From the NCBI GenBank assembly GCA_964408945.1, contig CAYPBJ010000006.1, forward strand, positions 30,147 through 94,146: a stretch of DNA of 64,000 nucleotides, in the 5' to 3' direction. Shown here one piece after another: positions 54,746 through 63,417 of the stretch (positions within the stretch are counted from its first letter, which is position 1; each line of letters starts with the position of its first letter). Position numbers and translations under genes: made by a program. Source of the DNA: VMCP01 sp964408945 (GTDB lineage Bacteria > Bacteroidota > Bacteroidia > NS11-12g > UBA955). The notes beneath the pieces are model-generated. The model made no database searches, had not been told where the DNA came from, and was given only the letters and a program-made list of their open reading frames with translations.

Positions 54746-55999
54746 ATGCGTTTATATCTTTTGGTTTTTTTTCTGGGGACACTTTCATCGCTGAAGGCTC
54801 AATATTTTCCTCCCGTTACCGGCAATCAGTGGGACACTCTCAGTCCGGCGAGATTCGGATATTGCAACGACCGAATCGATAGTTTGTATGAACTTTTGGA
54901 TCAGCAAAATTCGAAAGCGTTCATTTTGATCAAAGACGGCAAAATTGTTCTTGAAAAGTACTTCGATAAATTCACCCAAGACAGTTTGTGGTATTGGGCA
55001 TCGGCCGGGAAAACGCTCACTGCGGCAGTGGTGGGAGTGTTGGAAGGGCAGGGCAAGTTACAGTTGACCGATAAAACCCAACAATATTTGGGAAAAGGTT
55101 GGACGTCATTGACCCAAATTCAGGAAGATTCCATCACCGTTCGGCATCAGTTGACCATGACTACCGGGCTGGATGACGCACCGGCAACTGCAGATTGCAC
55201 CTCACCGTCTTGCTTGAAATACAAAGCGGCAGTGGGTACTCGCTGGGCATATCACAATGCGCCTTACACCTTGTTGGATCAAGTGATTTCGGCGGCATCG
55301 GGCAAGACCTTGAATCAAGTCATTTTCAGTGAATTTACGGGTGCTACCGGATTGAAAGTGGCCTACATCAAAGTGGGAGATAACAACGTGGCGTTCTCAA
55401 CTCCTCGCAATTTTGCTCGCTTTGGAGTGTTGCTGTTGAACGGCGGGAAATGGGGCTCAAAGCAAATCATTCCATCGAATTATTTTGCGGCGATGACCGC
55501 AAGTTCTCAGTCTTTGAATCCCTCTTATGGATATTTGACTTGGCTCAACGGAAAAGATAAGTTCATGATTCCGCAATCGCAGTTCAAATTCAATGGCGAT
55601 TGCATGCCTGGCGGACCCAGTGATTTAATCATGGCGTTGGGTAAGGACGGACAGCAAATCATGGTCTCTCCATCTGAAAATTTGGTGTGGATCAGAATGG
55701 GGGAGTCGCCCGACACGAAAAATCCGCTGGTCAATTTTGCGCTGGGTGAAGAAATTTGGCAGAAGGTGAACCAACTGAATTGCGGAAGCTCATCAACGGA
55801 GGGCATTGCGAAGGATGTTTTGATTTTTCCAAACCCTGCAAGGCGTGGAACAAGCATCAACATCAAAGATGGAATGTTAACCGATTTCTTGGGAAGGCAG
55901 TTTGCCCTTGAAAATGGATATATACCTGTTTCTTTGGCAGCTGGTATTTATCAGCTCAATGCCGGGGGTCGAAACCAAAAATTGGTGATTACAGATTGA
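54746..55999 (+). CDS. Class C beta-lactamase-like serine hydrolase with T9SS type A domain
   Basis: A 417-aa secreted hydrolase. A signal peptide (L-V-F-F-L-G-T-L-S-S-L-K-A-Q) is followed by the serine hydrolase domain with S-A-G-K at 86-89 and W-A-Y-H-N (Y-x-N). Its ~70-residue C-terminus is a T9SS type A sorting signal (D-V-L-I-F-P-N-P-A ... A-A-G-I-Y-Q-L ... K-L-V-I-T-D). It would be delivered to the cell surface or medium, unlike the membrane-anchored relative at 49345. Substrate unknown. It begins 30 bp after ruvC. Confidence 0.92.
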   Translation: MRLYLLVFFLGTLSSLKAQYFPPVTGNQWDTLSPARFGYCNDRIDSLYELLDQQNSKAFILIKDGKIVLEKYFDKFTQDSLWYWASAGKTLTAAVVGVLEGQGKLQLTDKTQQYLGKGWTSLTQIQEDSITVRHQLTMTTGLDDAPATADCTSPSCLKYKAAVGTRWAYHNAPYTLLDQVISAASGKTLNQVIFSEFTGATGLKVAYIKVGDNNVAFSTPRNFARFGVLLLNGGKWGSKQIIPSNYFAAMTASSQSLNPSYGYLTWLNGKDKFMIPQSQFKFNGDCMPGGPSDLIMALGKDGQQIMVSPSENLVWIRMGESPDTKNPLVNFALGEEIWQKVNQLNCGSSSTEGIAKDVLIFPNPARRGTSINIKDGMLTDFLGRQFALENGYIPVSLAAGIYQLNAGGRNQKLVITD

Positions 56000-56014
56000 A
56001 ATTTCGTATCATTT

Positions 56015-56049
56015 CATTCAGATTAGGAACAGGCTTCCTAATCTGAATG
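56015..56049. terminator. Perfect 15-bp hairpin between convergent genes
   Basis: CATTCAGATTAGGAA and TTCCTAATCTGAATG are perfect complements around a 5-nt loop CAGGC. It lies 15 bp after the hydrolase stop and 51 bp before the end of the convergent lipoprotein gene. No long T run follows on either strand, so it may stop transcription poorly and could instead protect mRNA 3' ends. Confidence 0.6.
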
Positions 56050-56100
56050 GTTTGTGATTGATATCAAGCGTTAAAAGTGGAATAGGGGTGAATTAAATCT

Positions 56101-57030
56101 TCAATTCAGCACATAACGTAACCTGAGATATTGAATTTTTCTATAATACTTTTCGAATGGCATTATTAAATAAAGTACTTTGTGCAATTTTCCGTCATTG
56201 AGCAACTCCGTTTTAACGTCGAAGTCTTTAATTTTCGGAGGATAACCACGATAACCAAGGTGACTCCATGTTCGCACATCATCGCCATGTCCACCACCAA
56301 ATTTCCATGCATATTTCATTAAACCACCGCTTACCATATATGCTTTATCATCAATAATTGATTGCGCAAAATCTATTGGATCATATATATAATTCAGAAA
56401 ATCGTGACTTTGAATGTTTGTTAAAGGATATGGAATATTATGAACATCATATACATTCATCAAGGAGTCGTAACTATGTTTCAGTTCTTTGTAATATTTA
56501 CTTCTTTTCTTGTAATCATAAATATCAAACCATACGTCATCAACATCATCTAAGGTTTCATAGAATCTTGAAGTAATACGATATTCACTAAAATTCATGG
56601 TGAACACGGTATCGTTTCGACGCTCACCAATTAAACCGTTGGAATCATTAACGTAAATGGCAATGGCTCTTTTTACCATTACACCAAATGCATATTTATC
56701 GCGGTTCGGATTTTGCGGTTCAATTTCACCTACCTTAGTTGTAAACAATAGAGCGTTGCGGTCCCTGCCGAAAAAAAGGGTATCGAAATCTATCTTAAAT
56801 AATGTATCAATGACTTTCATTCCGAAAGTTCCCATCACTTCAATAGAATCAACCATTATGGTTGGGTTCAAACCAGTTTTTGAACGTATTATTGAATCCA
56901 GCCGCTGTTCTCTTGTGAGTGGATTGGTTGTGAGTGTAGTGCCTTGATTATCATCTTTTGAGCACGCACTGGCAAACAGCAACAAGGCTGCAATGAGCGC
57001 GTAGTGAATGGTGTGTTTGAGGTTTTTCAT
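56101..57030 (-). CDS. Uncharacterised lipoprotein
   Basis: A 309-aa protein with a lipobox at Cys23 (L-L-F-A-S-A-C-S-K-D-D), followed by a Thr-rich linker. The body is rich in Asp and Tyr, with F-G-G-G-H-G-D-D-V-R-T-W-S-H-L-G in the C-terminal third, a possible metal-binding loop. I do not recognise a family. It follows the 1403-aa beta-helix gene by 12 bp on the same strand, so it is probably co-expressed and located at the cell surface. Confidence 0.8.
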   Translation of the reverse strand: MKNLKHTIHYALIAALLLFASACSKDDNQGTTLTTNPLTREQRLDSIIRSKTGLNPTIMVDSIEVMGTFGMKVIDTLFKIDFDTLFFGRDRNALLFTTKVGEIEPQNPNRDKYAFGVMVKRAIAIYVNDSNGLIGERRNDTVFTMNFSEYRITSRFYETLDDVDDVWFDIYDYKKRSKYYKELKHSYDSLMNVYDVHNIPYPLTNIQSHDFLNYIYDPIDFAQSIIDDKAYMVSGGLMKYAWKFGGGHGDDVRTWSHLGYRGYPPKIKDFDVKTELLNDGKLHKVLYLIMPFEKYYRKIQYLRLRYVLN

Positions 57031-57042
57031 GGGTTTTGATTT

Positions 57043-60000
57043 TTAATGTGATACGATAAATTTAAATGTTTTAGATTCTTTGGTAGTTTTTGATTTAATA
57101 CTTAAAAAATATAAACCATCAGGAAGTTGGCTGGTTTCAATTTCGGCATTTTTGTTTGAAATTCCAATTTTTGGATCTGAAATAATCGTTTTTCCAATTG
57201 AATTTTTAATTGTGTAACTGTATTCAGTGTGATCGGTTAGATTGCTTAAAAATATTTTATTATCTGTTGGATTCGGTGATAATTGAATCTCTTTAATTGG
57301 GAAAAAGTTATTTGTCAATGGCTGTGGGCCAGGAAAAATACAGTCAATATTCAACAATGAGTCATTGATTAAATTGTGAATATAATTTGTTGTAGAAATG
57401 TGATTTGAATCGTTAAGTAAATATACTCGAACATAATACCGGAGTGACGAATCTATCAGGTTTGTTTCAATATCGGTAAACCGGAAATAACCATTGTCTT
57501 CAGTGGTTGTGGTTAGTCCCGTTGAATTGCCGTATTCGGTGTACAATTCAACGGTTATGCCAGAATTTCCACCACCTGAGCAATTTGCAGTTACCCGGCC
57601 CGTTAAGTATGGGCCTGCATAGATTACTGTGTCTTGATAATTTGATTGATAACCTGCAAATCGCAAAAAATTTCGAGCAAAGTAAGCAGATGGGCTCGTT
57701 TTATACGGAGATACCTTCGACAAACTATCTAGGAGTAAATAAGTTGAATCACTTAAGGCTTCGTATGATAACCTAAAATGGGCAGTATCGGTTTGTATAT
57801 CTTTTACTAGCCAAGTTGAGTCATTGGTCCACACTCTAATTTTTTGATTTACATTGTTTTGAATAAAACTTGTATCGTAAGTGTAAACATAATGGGCCCA
57901 AAGTTGAAAAATGTTTTTAATTTCGGATTGGAACTGATTGTTGGGGGTAATTGAATTTAAAGCACTGTTGATGTCTGCTTCTGTTCCTGTATCTATCAAT
58001 GTTTCTAAATTCAATATTTGATCTTCAAAAATATTTAAATTGAGCGCGAATCCATTTAATAGATTGTATTTGCTGGTGGTGTAGTTTTGCCAAAAACTCT
58101 CTATATCGTTAGTGGCATTGTTTTCATTCTCAAGGGTACTATCAACATTCGATCCAGGTTCTGTATATGAACAGTCGTAGGTTCCAAGATTATTAAATAT
58201 GAAGGCTTTATTTTTAGTATTAGATAATAGATAGGGGTTGTTTCTAGTTTGAGCGTTTAATATCCATTTATTGCTAAATGGGTTTTTCACTTTTTCATTA
58301 TTGAAAATACAACGATTAAATGGTACATTATTATATTCATCAATTCTAGCAATGTAACCATTAGGCGAAAAGTTACCGTGAACCGTTTTGTTGAAGATTT
58401 TGAAAGGAGTATAATGGTTTCTCAATATGGGTTCATCCAATGTAATGCAATTGATATTGTTATTAAAATAGTTGCAGTAAATATTGCTATATATATTGTT
58501 ATATTGAATTTCAATTCCTTTATTTAGATTCAACATGCTATCCCTATTTAAAAGAGTATTGGAGGAATTGAGTATTTTGATTCCTAGGCCGAAAATATTG
58601 GAATTCAAAGTGCTATTTTGGTCAATATAATTATTAACGCAATAAATATGATCGGAGGCATCAATTAAAATTCCTTTTAGATTATTACTTGAATTTATAG
58701 TATTTAAAGTAATTCGGTTTTTCGAAACATGTCGTTTATAAAGACCGCTGCTCCAATCACTGCCCATGGGTAATATCTGGTTGGGTTCGTTAACCTGAAT
58801 ATTTGAAATAATAATTCCGTTACCAGCTAAGATGTTATTTTGGTGAATAATTAGAGTATCCAACAAATATTTTTTACCTTGTATTAAATCGTAATGTGTG
58901 TTAATTCCGGTCAATAAAGAACTTCCTGAAATTTGATTGTTTTCAATTCTTATTGACTGTTTTAAAGGAATCTGGAAAATGAAAGGTCTTCCAAAAAATT
59001 CAAACGAACGAGAAATTGAATTATTAAAAGTGGGAGTTTTGTTTATTTTGCACTCAATTGCGGTACCCTCATAGATATCAATATAATTACTGTCATTTAG
59101 TTCACCGCCAATTTTTACATTGCTTGTTGGATGACATTCAGCGTAAATACCAATGGTTTTATTTAAATTTTGCTTAATGATGTTTTTCTGAGCGATGAAA
59201 TTTTTAAACGAACTCACAAAAAGCGAACTTGTATTGGTTTTCGATGGTTTGATATTGCAATTAGTAAATTTGCAATTTTCAACAGTAATTTTTTCAACAG
59301 AATACATCTTTATTGCTTCATTTAATGTTTCTGAAATGTGCGTATTTTTAACGATAACTTGTTTATCGCTAATTGCATTAATACCCATAATTCCACCAAT
59401 AATTTGAATTGGCAAAGAATCGTTATTGCCAATAATGATATCGGAAGAATTATAAATGTTTATAGCACTTTTTGCGTTGTTGCCATTGTTCAGCTTTGCT
59501 GTATCCAAGAAAAAAGTATTGGTAATTTTTGTAAAATAGGAATCAGCATTATTTAGTTCAATCCCGTTTTCATTTGCCATGAAAATGGTACTATCAGAAA
59601 TAGACAGACCATGATAGAAGTTTCTTGTTTTAATGGCAGTTATTGCGTCCCTAATTAATGTCTTTCTTCCTTGGGTATTTTTTCTGCAAATTATTCTAGA
59701 ATCATAATTTTCATTTTGCAGAATTTCTATACCCTTCCACATTTCACCGCATGTAGCCATTAATTTGGTGCCTTTCAATTCTAAATCTGCACCCCCAATT
59801 ACCAGCAGCTTTGCATTTTCATAAAATTTAATGGTCATACTATCAAAAATCACCCAGTCAGCGATATTGGTGATAATTAGACTATCAAAAACAATAATTT
59901 CACCTTTACCCTTCGGTGTTAAATTGTGAAATGAATTTGAAAAGTAATTAGTTTCAAGTGCTGGTGGAGTTTTAATGATAATGTGGTCAACAATTGCATT

Positions 60001-61254
60001 TTTGTCCTCTAAAACTGCACTTTCAAAGTAATCAATTTGATTTGGCAAATAAAATACTTTTACAAAGGAATCAATTTCACTTACATTATCGTCATCAAGC
60101 GTTTTGTCATGAAGAAATGAGTAGGTTTTACTAGCAGTAAAAGATAGAGAATTAATAATAGTATCATTTGTAAAATCATAATGGTATAGGCCATCTGCTT
60201 TTAGCATGTAAATTGTCCCATCTCTATCTTTCTCCAAGTATGAAGATTTGAAATCTTCTGAATTCGGAACTTTGTTAAATAAATTCTGATTTCTGTTATA
60301 TACGAAAACTCCTTGATTGTTGGAGTTTTGATTATTGTAATTCATCACTGAAAATAAAACAAGACTATCATTTAAATATTCCGTTCCGATTATATTGTTT
60401 GTTGAGTCGTCAACAGTATTATTAGAAGGTATGCACTGCTTAACAACATTTCCGAATTTATCATCAGAAACATCTATCCTGAGGAAGCAATATGAACCGG
60501 ATAAAAATAGTTCGTTTTGATCCTGGGATAACTCCATTTCACTCAATGAATAGTTGAAATTAATATCAGTTGAAAGTTGATTGTCTATGCGGTAAGAATC
60601 TGAATTGTAATGAGATAAATTGTTTTTTGCCCAAATAATATCTGTTGCAATCAAATATCTACCCGTATAACCCATATTGTTTGCTGCAATTGTAAAAATT
60701 CTATAAGAAATGCTATCACAGCTGTTATATAGTATTTTAACACAGCGTTTACTTACTCTTGAAGGGCTATGTTGACCTACGGCGATTCTCGAAAGCGGCA
60801 ATTGTACCCGACTACGCATTAAAATATCACCGTAAACAGAGTTTGTTAGTGCTTTTAGGTCAAGATCGTATAAATATTCACCAACGACAATATGATATTT
60901 GATGCCTCCAGGTAGAGGAATAATTAACGGCGAAATATCGTATTCCGGAAAAATATCTACACAAACATTATTCGAGTTAAATAGATATACGCTATCCGAT
61001 GTGGAAATCAAATAGAAAAGTAAATTACCCGCTTTATCTGTTTGTGAGTTTAGCGCCAGAAAATTTGAAAAGTAACTGTTATTGTGAGGATTTCGTGGGA
61101 TGACTGTTGGATTCTTTAATACGGGAGTTGACGATTGAAATGAAATGTTGGATGCAGTATCGCCGGATTGATATATTGCCCAATTATTCTGCTGGGACAA
61201 CAATGTTTGGGATAAGAATAATATAGATACAAGAAAAAATAAGTTCTTTTTCAT
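57043..61254 (-). CDS. 1403-aa parallel beta-helix protein, T9SS type A cargo
   Basis: A secreted protein with a signal peptide (M-K-K-N-L-F-F-L-V-S-I-L-F-L-S-Q-T-L-L-S-Q). Residues ~30-370 look like a beta-propeller or lectin-like region. Residues ~400-1040 hold repeated Asn/Ile-rich strands (N-N-x-I, N-C-K-F-x-N-C-N, I-x-x-N-x-I) typical of right-handed parallel beta-helices. A carboxypeptidase-regulatory-like Ig domain lies at ~1212-1280 (T-G-R-V-T-A-N-C). The last ~75 residues are the type A sorting domain (L-S-P-N-P-T-D-N ... D-G-L-Y-F-L-S-I). It starts 14 bp after the Cys/His-rich gene upstream. A binding or polysaccharide-degrading role is possible but no catalytic motif was identified. 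Confidence 0.9.
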   Translation of the reverse strand: MKKNLFFLVSILFLSQTLLSQQNNWAIYQSGDTASNISFQSSTPVLKNPTVIPRNPHNNSYFSNFLALNSQTDKAGNLLFYLISTSDSVYLFNSNNVCVDIFPEYDISPLIIPLPGGIKYHIVVGEYLYDLDLKALTNSVYGDILMRSRVQLPLSRIAVGQHSPSRVSKRCVKILYNSCDSISYRIFTIAANNMGYTGRYLIATDIIWAKNNLSHYNSDSYRIDNQLSTDINFNYSLSEMELSQDQNELFLSGSYCFLRIDVSDDKFGNVVKQCIPSNNTVDDSTNNIIGTEYLNDSLVLFSVMNYNNQNSNNQGVFVYNRNQNLFNKVPNSEDFKSSYLEKDRDGTIYMLKADGLYHYDFTNDTIINSLSFTASKTYSFLHDKTLDDDNVSEIDSFVKVFYLPNQIDYFESAVLEDKNAIVDHIIIKTPPALETNYFSNSFHNLTPKGKGEIIVFDSLIITNIADWVIFDSMTIKFYENAKLLVIGGADLELKGTKLMATCGEMWKGIEILQNENYDSRIICRKNTQGRKTLIRDAITAIKTRNFYHGLSISDSTIFMANENGIELNNADSYFTKITNTFFLDTAKLNNGNNAKSAINIYNSSDIIIGNNDSLPIQIIGGIMGINAISDKQVIVKNTHISETLNEAIKMYSVEKITVENCKFTNCNIKPSKTNTSSLFVSSFKNFIAQKNIIKQNLNKTIGIYAECHPTSNVKIGGELNDSNYIDIYEGTAIECKINKTPTFNNSISRSFEFFGRPFIFQIPLKQSIRIENNQISGSSLLTGINTHYDLIQGKKYLLDTLIIHQNNILAGNGIIISNIQVNEPNQILPMGSDWSSGLYKRHVSKNRITLNTINSSNNLKGILIDASDHIYCVNNYIDQNSTLNSNIFGLGIKILNSSNTLLNRDSMLNLNKGIEIQYNNIYSNIYCNYFNNNINCITLDEPILRNHYTPFKIFNKTVHGNFSPNGYIARIDEYNNVPFNRCIFNNEKVKNPFSNKWILNAQTRNNPYLLSNTKNKAFIFNNLGTYDCSYTEPGSNVDSTLENENNATNDIESFWQNYTTSKYNLLNGFALNLNIFEDQILNLETLIDTGTEADINSALNSITPNNQFQSEIKNIFQLWAHYVYTYDTSFIQNNVNQKIRVWTNDSTWLVKDIQTDTAHFRLSYEALSDSTYLLLDSLSKVSPYKTSPSAYFARNFLRFAGYQSNYQDTVIYAGPYLTGRVTANCSGGGNSGITVELYTEYGNSTGLTTTTEDNGYFRFTDIETNLIDSSLRYYVRVYLLNDSNHISTTNYIHNLINDSLLNIDCIFPGPQPLTNNFFPIKEIQLSPNPTDNKIFLSNLTDHTEYSYTIKNSIGKTIISDPKIGISNKNAEIETSQLPDGLYFLSIKSKTTKESKTFKFIVSH

Positions 61255-61268
61255 TTTGTAGATTTAAA

Positions 61269-61562
61269 CTATTTGCATTTATTTGATTTACTGACAGGAA
61301 TGGGCGAAATCACACTGTTAATATCGAAGCACTCCTTGAAAGTTGTGTGATTGTGTTTTGGGCACAGAGGTATAATAAATTGTGTTTTGGCTGCATTTCC
61401 ATGACAATTAATGACATGTCCCCCATGTGTTGCTTTTTCAGTACAACGAAATACAGCACATTGCTTGGCTTTTTTGCCAGAGTTATTTTCCCAGTGTTCT
61501 AGTGCATTCCCATTGCAACAGGTAATTCGTTGAGACCCATTTGAGTTCTTATATTGTGACAT
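61269..61562 (-). CDS. Small Cys/His-rich protein, possibly zinc-binding
   Basis: A 97-aa protein without a signal peptide. The pattern C-C-N-G-N, C-A-V-F-R-C-T-E-K-A-T-H-G-G-H-V, C-H-G and I-P-L-C-P-K-H-N is like a treble-clef zinc fold, with the G-H-V and L-C-x-x-H-N segments resembling degenerate HNH motifs; no catalytic His-Asn pair is established. Similar small proteins occur in Bacteroidota, but I know no function. It is the first gene of the - strand cluster; its start is 196 bp from the divergent signalling operon. Confidence 0.7.
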   Translation of the reverse strand: MSQYKNSNGSQRITCCNGNALEHWENNSGKKAKQCAVFRCTEKATHGGHVINCHGNAAKTQFIIPLCPKHNHTTFKECFDINSVISPIPVSKSNKCK

Positions 61563-61706
61563 GCTCCAAAATTGAGCATTGTTATTTTTTTAATATTGAT
61601 GAATTTGTATCAAAAATTAAATTTCAGCCTAGATCCGTTTTGTATTATCGTTTCTCTATAGAATACCGACTGACAATTAGAGTTGTATTCAGAGGGATTC
61701 CCTTTG

Positions 61707-61725
61707 TTAAAATTCTAGATTTTAA
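61707..61725. promoter_or_regulatory. Inverted repeat upstream of the signalling operon
   Basis: TTAAAAT-TCTAG-ATTTTAA has perfect 7-bp arms and lies 33 bp before the ATG at 61759. A response regulator of the operon could bind it, but the repeat is AT-rich and the link is inferred. Confidence 0.3.
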
Positions 61726-61758
61726 TTTAAGCTTTAGAGTAATATAGGAGCTTGGTTG

Positions 61759-62109
61759 ATGAAAATTAATCAATCATGCGATACCGAAAATGAATTAATT
61801 TGCAATTTTAATAGAATGAGCAATATTATTAATTTATCACAAGCAGTTACTCAAACTCATGATTACCAAAGTGATACCCGCTTTTTGGGGTTGGCTAAAT
61901 CTTTGTTGATTGATGCATCTGCGTATGAACAGTTATTGGCACAACCGGGTGTAAGTGGAGTGCGAACATACTTTGCAATTGATAACGGAAATTTAACAAT
62001 TGTCGTTGTAGGTGTAGATTCATTAGGTGAAGATTGCACACAGGGTTTGATTCTGGGGAATGCCCAACCTTGTCCGTTTAATTGCCCTACAAATTCCCCC
62101 TTACTTTAG
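61759..62109 (+). CDS. Small protein of a Bacteroidota-type family of unknown function
   Basis: A 116-aa soluble protein. From residue ~20 it has the pattern I-I-N-L-S-Q-A, a helix-rich middle with L-A-Q-P-G-V-S-G-V-R-T-Y-F-A-I-D, a strand V-V-V-G-V-D-S-L-G-E-D-C, and a C-terminal C-P-F-N-C-P motif. Small proteins with this D-Q-P-G-C-x-G-x-R-x-Y-x-A / V-G-V-D / C-P-P-x-C layout are frequent in Bacteroidota and have no known function. The ATG at 61759 follows AGGAG by 8 bp, a rare good Shine-Dalgarno in this window, and decides the start. It is the first gene of the operon and overlaps the next start by one base (TAGTG). Confidence 0.8.
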   Translation: MKINQSCDTENELICNFNRMSNIINLSQAVTQTHDYQSDTRFLGLAKSLLIDASAYEQLLAQPGVSGVRTYFAIDNGNLTIVVVGVDSLGEDCTQGLILGNAQPCPFNCPTNSPLL

Positions 62110-62702
62110 TGAATGTTTATTCTATAATAAGTCCTTTAATAGCAGCAATTTTTCTGATTCATTTCTTGTCGAATTGGATTCATTGCATTCGGTCTAATTA
62201 TCGTTTGAAGACAGATAAAAATTACTTGTCGGTCTTTTTGTTTTCTATAATTGTATTGTTAAATTTTTTGTATCCACCGGGATGCTTTATTTTGGATCGC
62301 TTGTATTTTGCGATAATTGCGGTACTCTTTCTGCCCCTTCCTTTCAGTAAAATAAATTCAATCACAAAGTATACGGTGTTTGTCTTGGTTGCTGTCTCAA
62401 TCAATTTTATTTTCAATGATGAGATATTAATCGTGTTTGAGCTTTTGGCTTCTTTTTTTATCATTCTTTATAGAACATTTAAGACGATCACAGGTCCCGC
62501 CAAAGAACGGGAATTCGCCTATGCACATTTTTTACTTGTTTTTTACTTGAGTATGAGCATCCTTCAATACTCTGTCTACAGATTTCAATTTGCATTGAAT
62601 CAGTCGGCTCTGATAAGTTATTTTTCTTTCTTTTATTTATTAATAGTTACTATATTCTATGTCCTCATTAACACCAAATTCAGGCGACATTTTTTTATTT
62701 AG
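62109..62702 (+). CDS. Membrane protein of the signalling operon
   Basis: A 197-aa protein with about six hydrophobic helices and short charged loops (for example R-S-N-Y-R-L-K-T-D-K and G-P-A-K-E-R-E). No domain is recognised. GTG at 62109 overlaps the previous stop (TAGTG) and is preferred over an in-frame TTG 27 bp upstream. Its 3' end overlaps the kinase start by 44 bp. It may supply the sensing membrane domain for the short kinase downstream, or sense together with the small protein upstream; this is inferred from position only. Confidence 0.75.
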   Translation: MNVYSIISPLIAAIFLIHFLSNWIHCIRSNYRLKTDKNYLSVFLFSIIVLLNFLYPPGCFILDRLYFAIIAVLFLPLPFSKINSITKYTVFVLVAVSINFIFNDEILIVFELLASFFIILYRTFKTITGPAKEREFAYAHFLLVFYLSMSILQYSVYRFQFALNQSALISYFSFFYLLIVTIFYVLINTKFRRHFFI

Positions 62703-63417
62703 ATTAACTGTAATTTTATTGCCTGCTTTCTGCATCTTGATATTTACATTGATAATTTCATGGGTAATTATTAGGAGGTACCAAAAGGCATTGAAAAGAT
62801 TGTATCAAATGAATTTTCAAGGCGTAGAATTTGAAAGAAAAAGAATTGCAAATGATTTGCATGACTATATTGGTTACTCTGTGGCGAGCATGAAAAGTTC
62901 GTTAATTGATGTGGTGGAACAAGTAAATTCAAATGAAAATTCAAAATTGCTGGTTGAAAAGTACAATCATTTACTAACTGATTTTCATACAGAAATACGT
63001 CATTTGATTGAAGGTATTTATCCACGTGATTTAATGGATAACAATTGGAGGTCATCCTTCCAGAAATTGGCTGAGGGTATTTCTTTTGGAGGTAGAAATG
63101 TAGAATTGTTTATTGAAGTGTCAACTGAATTGAAAATCGAAAAATTGCACCATCTATACAGGTTGACACAAGAATTATTGGCTAATATATTTTTACATGC
63201 AGATGTCAAAAGAGTGACGGTTCAAATATTCGAAGAAGAGCAGTATCTGTATATGACGTTTACATATAAAGGTAAAAGTGAAAAAAAATTCAGGTACTGG
63301 AAAACCGGTAGAGGTTCCTATATTATCAATGAACGACTCAGAATTTTGAACGGTTCAATGAGCCAGACTCAAGATGAGGATTTTGTTCATCAAACACTGA
63401 AAATTAATTTAGAATGA
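62659..63417 (+). CDS. Membrane HisKA_3-type sensor kinase with degenerate ATP-binding site
   Basis: A 252-aa protein. One membrane helix (residues ~11-38) and a short coiled segment precede the dimerisation/phosphoacceptor helix with E-R-K-R-I-A-N-D-L-H-D, His68, as in NarX/DesK-type kinases. The N-box is kept (Q-E-L-L-A-N-I, Asn176), but the G1 motif D-x-G-x-G reads Y-K-G-K-S at 203-207, so the adenine-binding Asp is missing. The G2 loop (G-R-G-S-Y-I-I-N-E-R) is also modified. It may be a weak kinase or a phosphatase. It shares ATGA with the response regulator. Confidence 0.88.
   Translation: MSSLTPNSGDIFLFRLTVILLPAFCILIFTLIISWVIIRRYQKALKRLYQMNFQGVEFERKRIANDLHDYIGYSVASMKSSLIDVVEQVNSNENSKLLVEKYNHLLTDFHTEIRHLIEGIYPRDLMDNNWRSSFQKLAEGISFGGRNVELFIEVSTELKIEKLHHLYRLTQELLANIFLHADVKRVTVQIFEEEQYLYMTFTYKGKSEKKFRYWKTGRGSYIINERLRILNGSMSQTQDEDFVHQTLKINLE

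Noticed and set aside
61541..61747. 68-aa + strand open frame between the two clusters
   Set aside because: It overlaps the start of the Cys/His-rich gene on the other strand, lacks a start context and resembles no protein; the region is better seen as a divergent promoter area.
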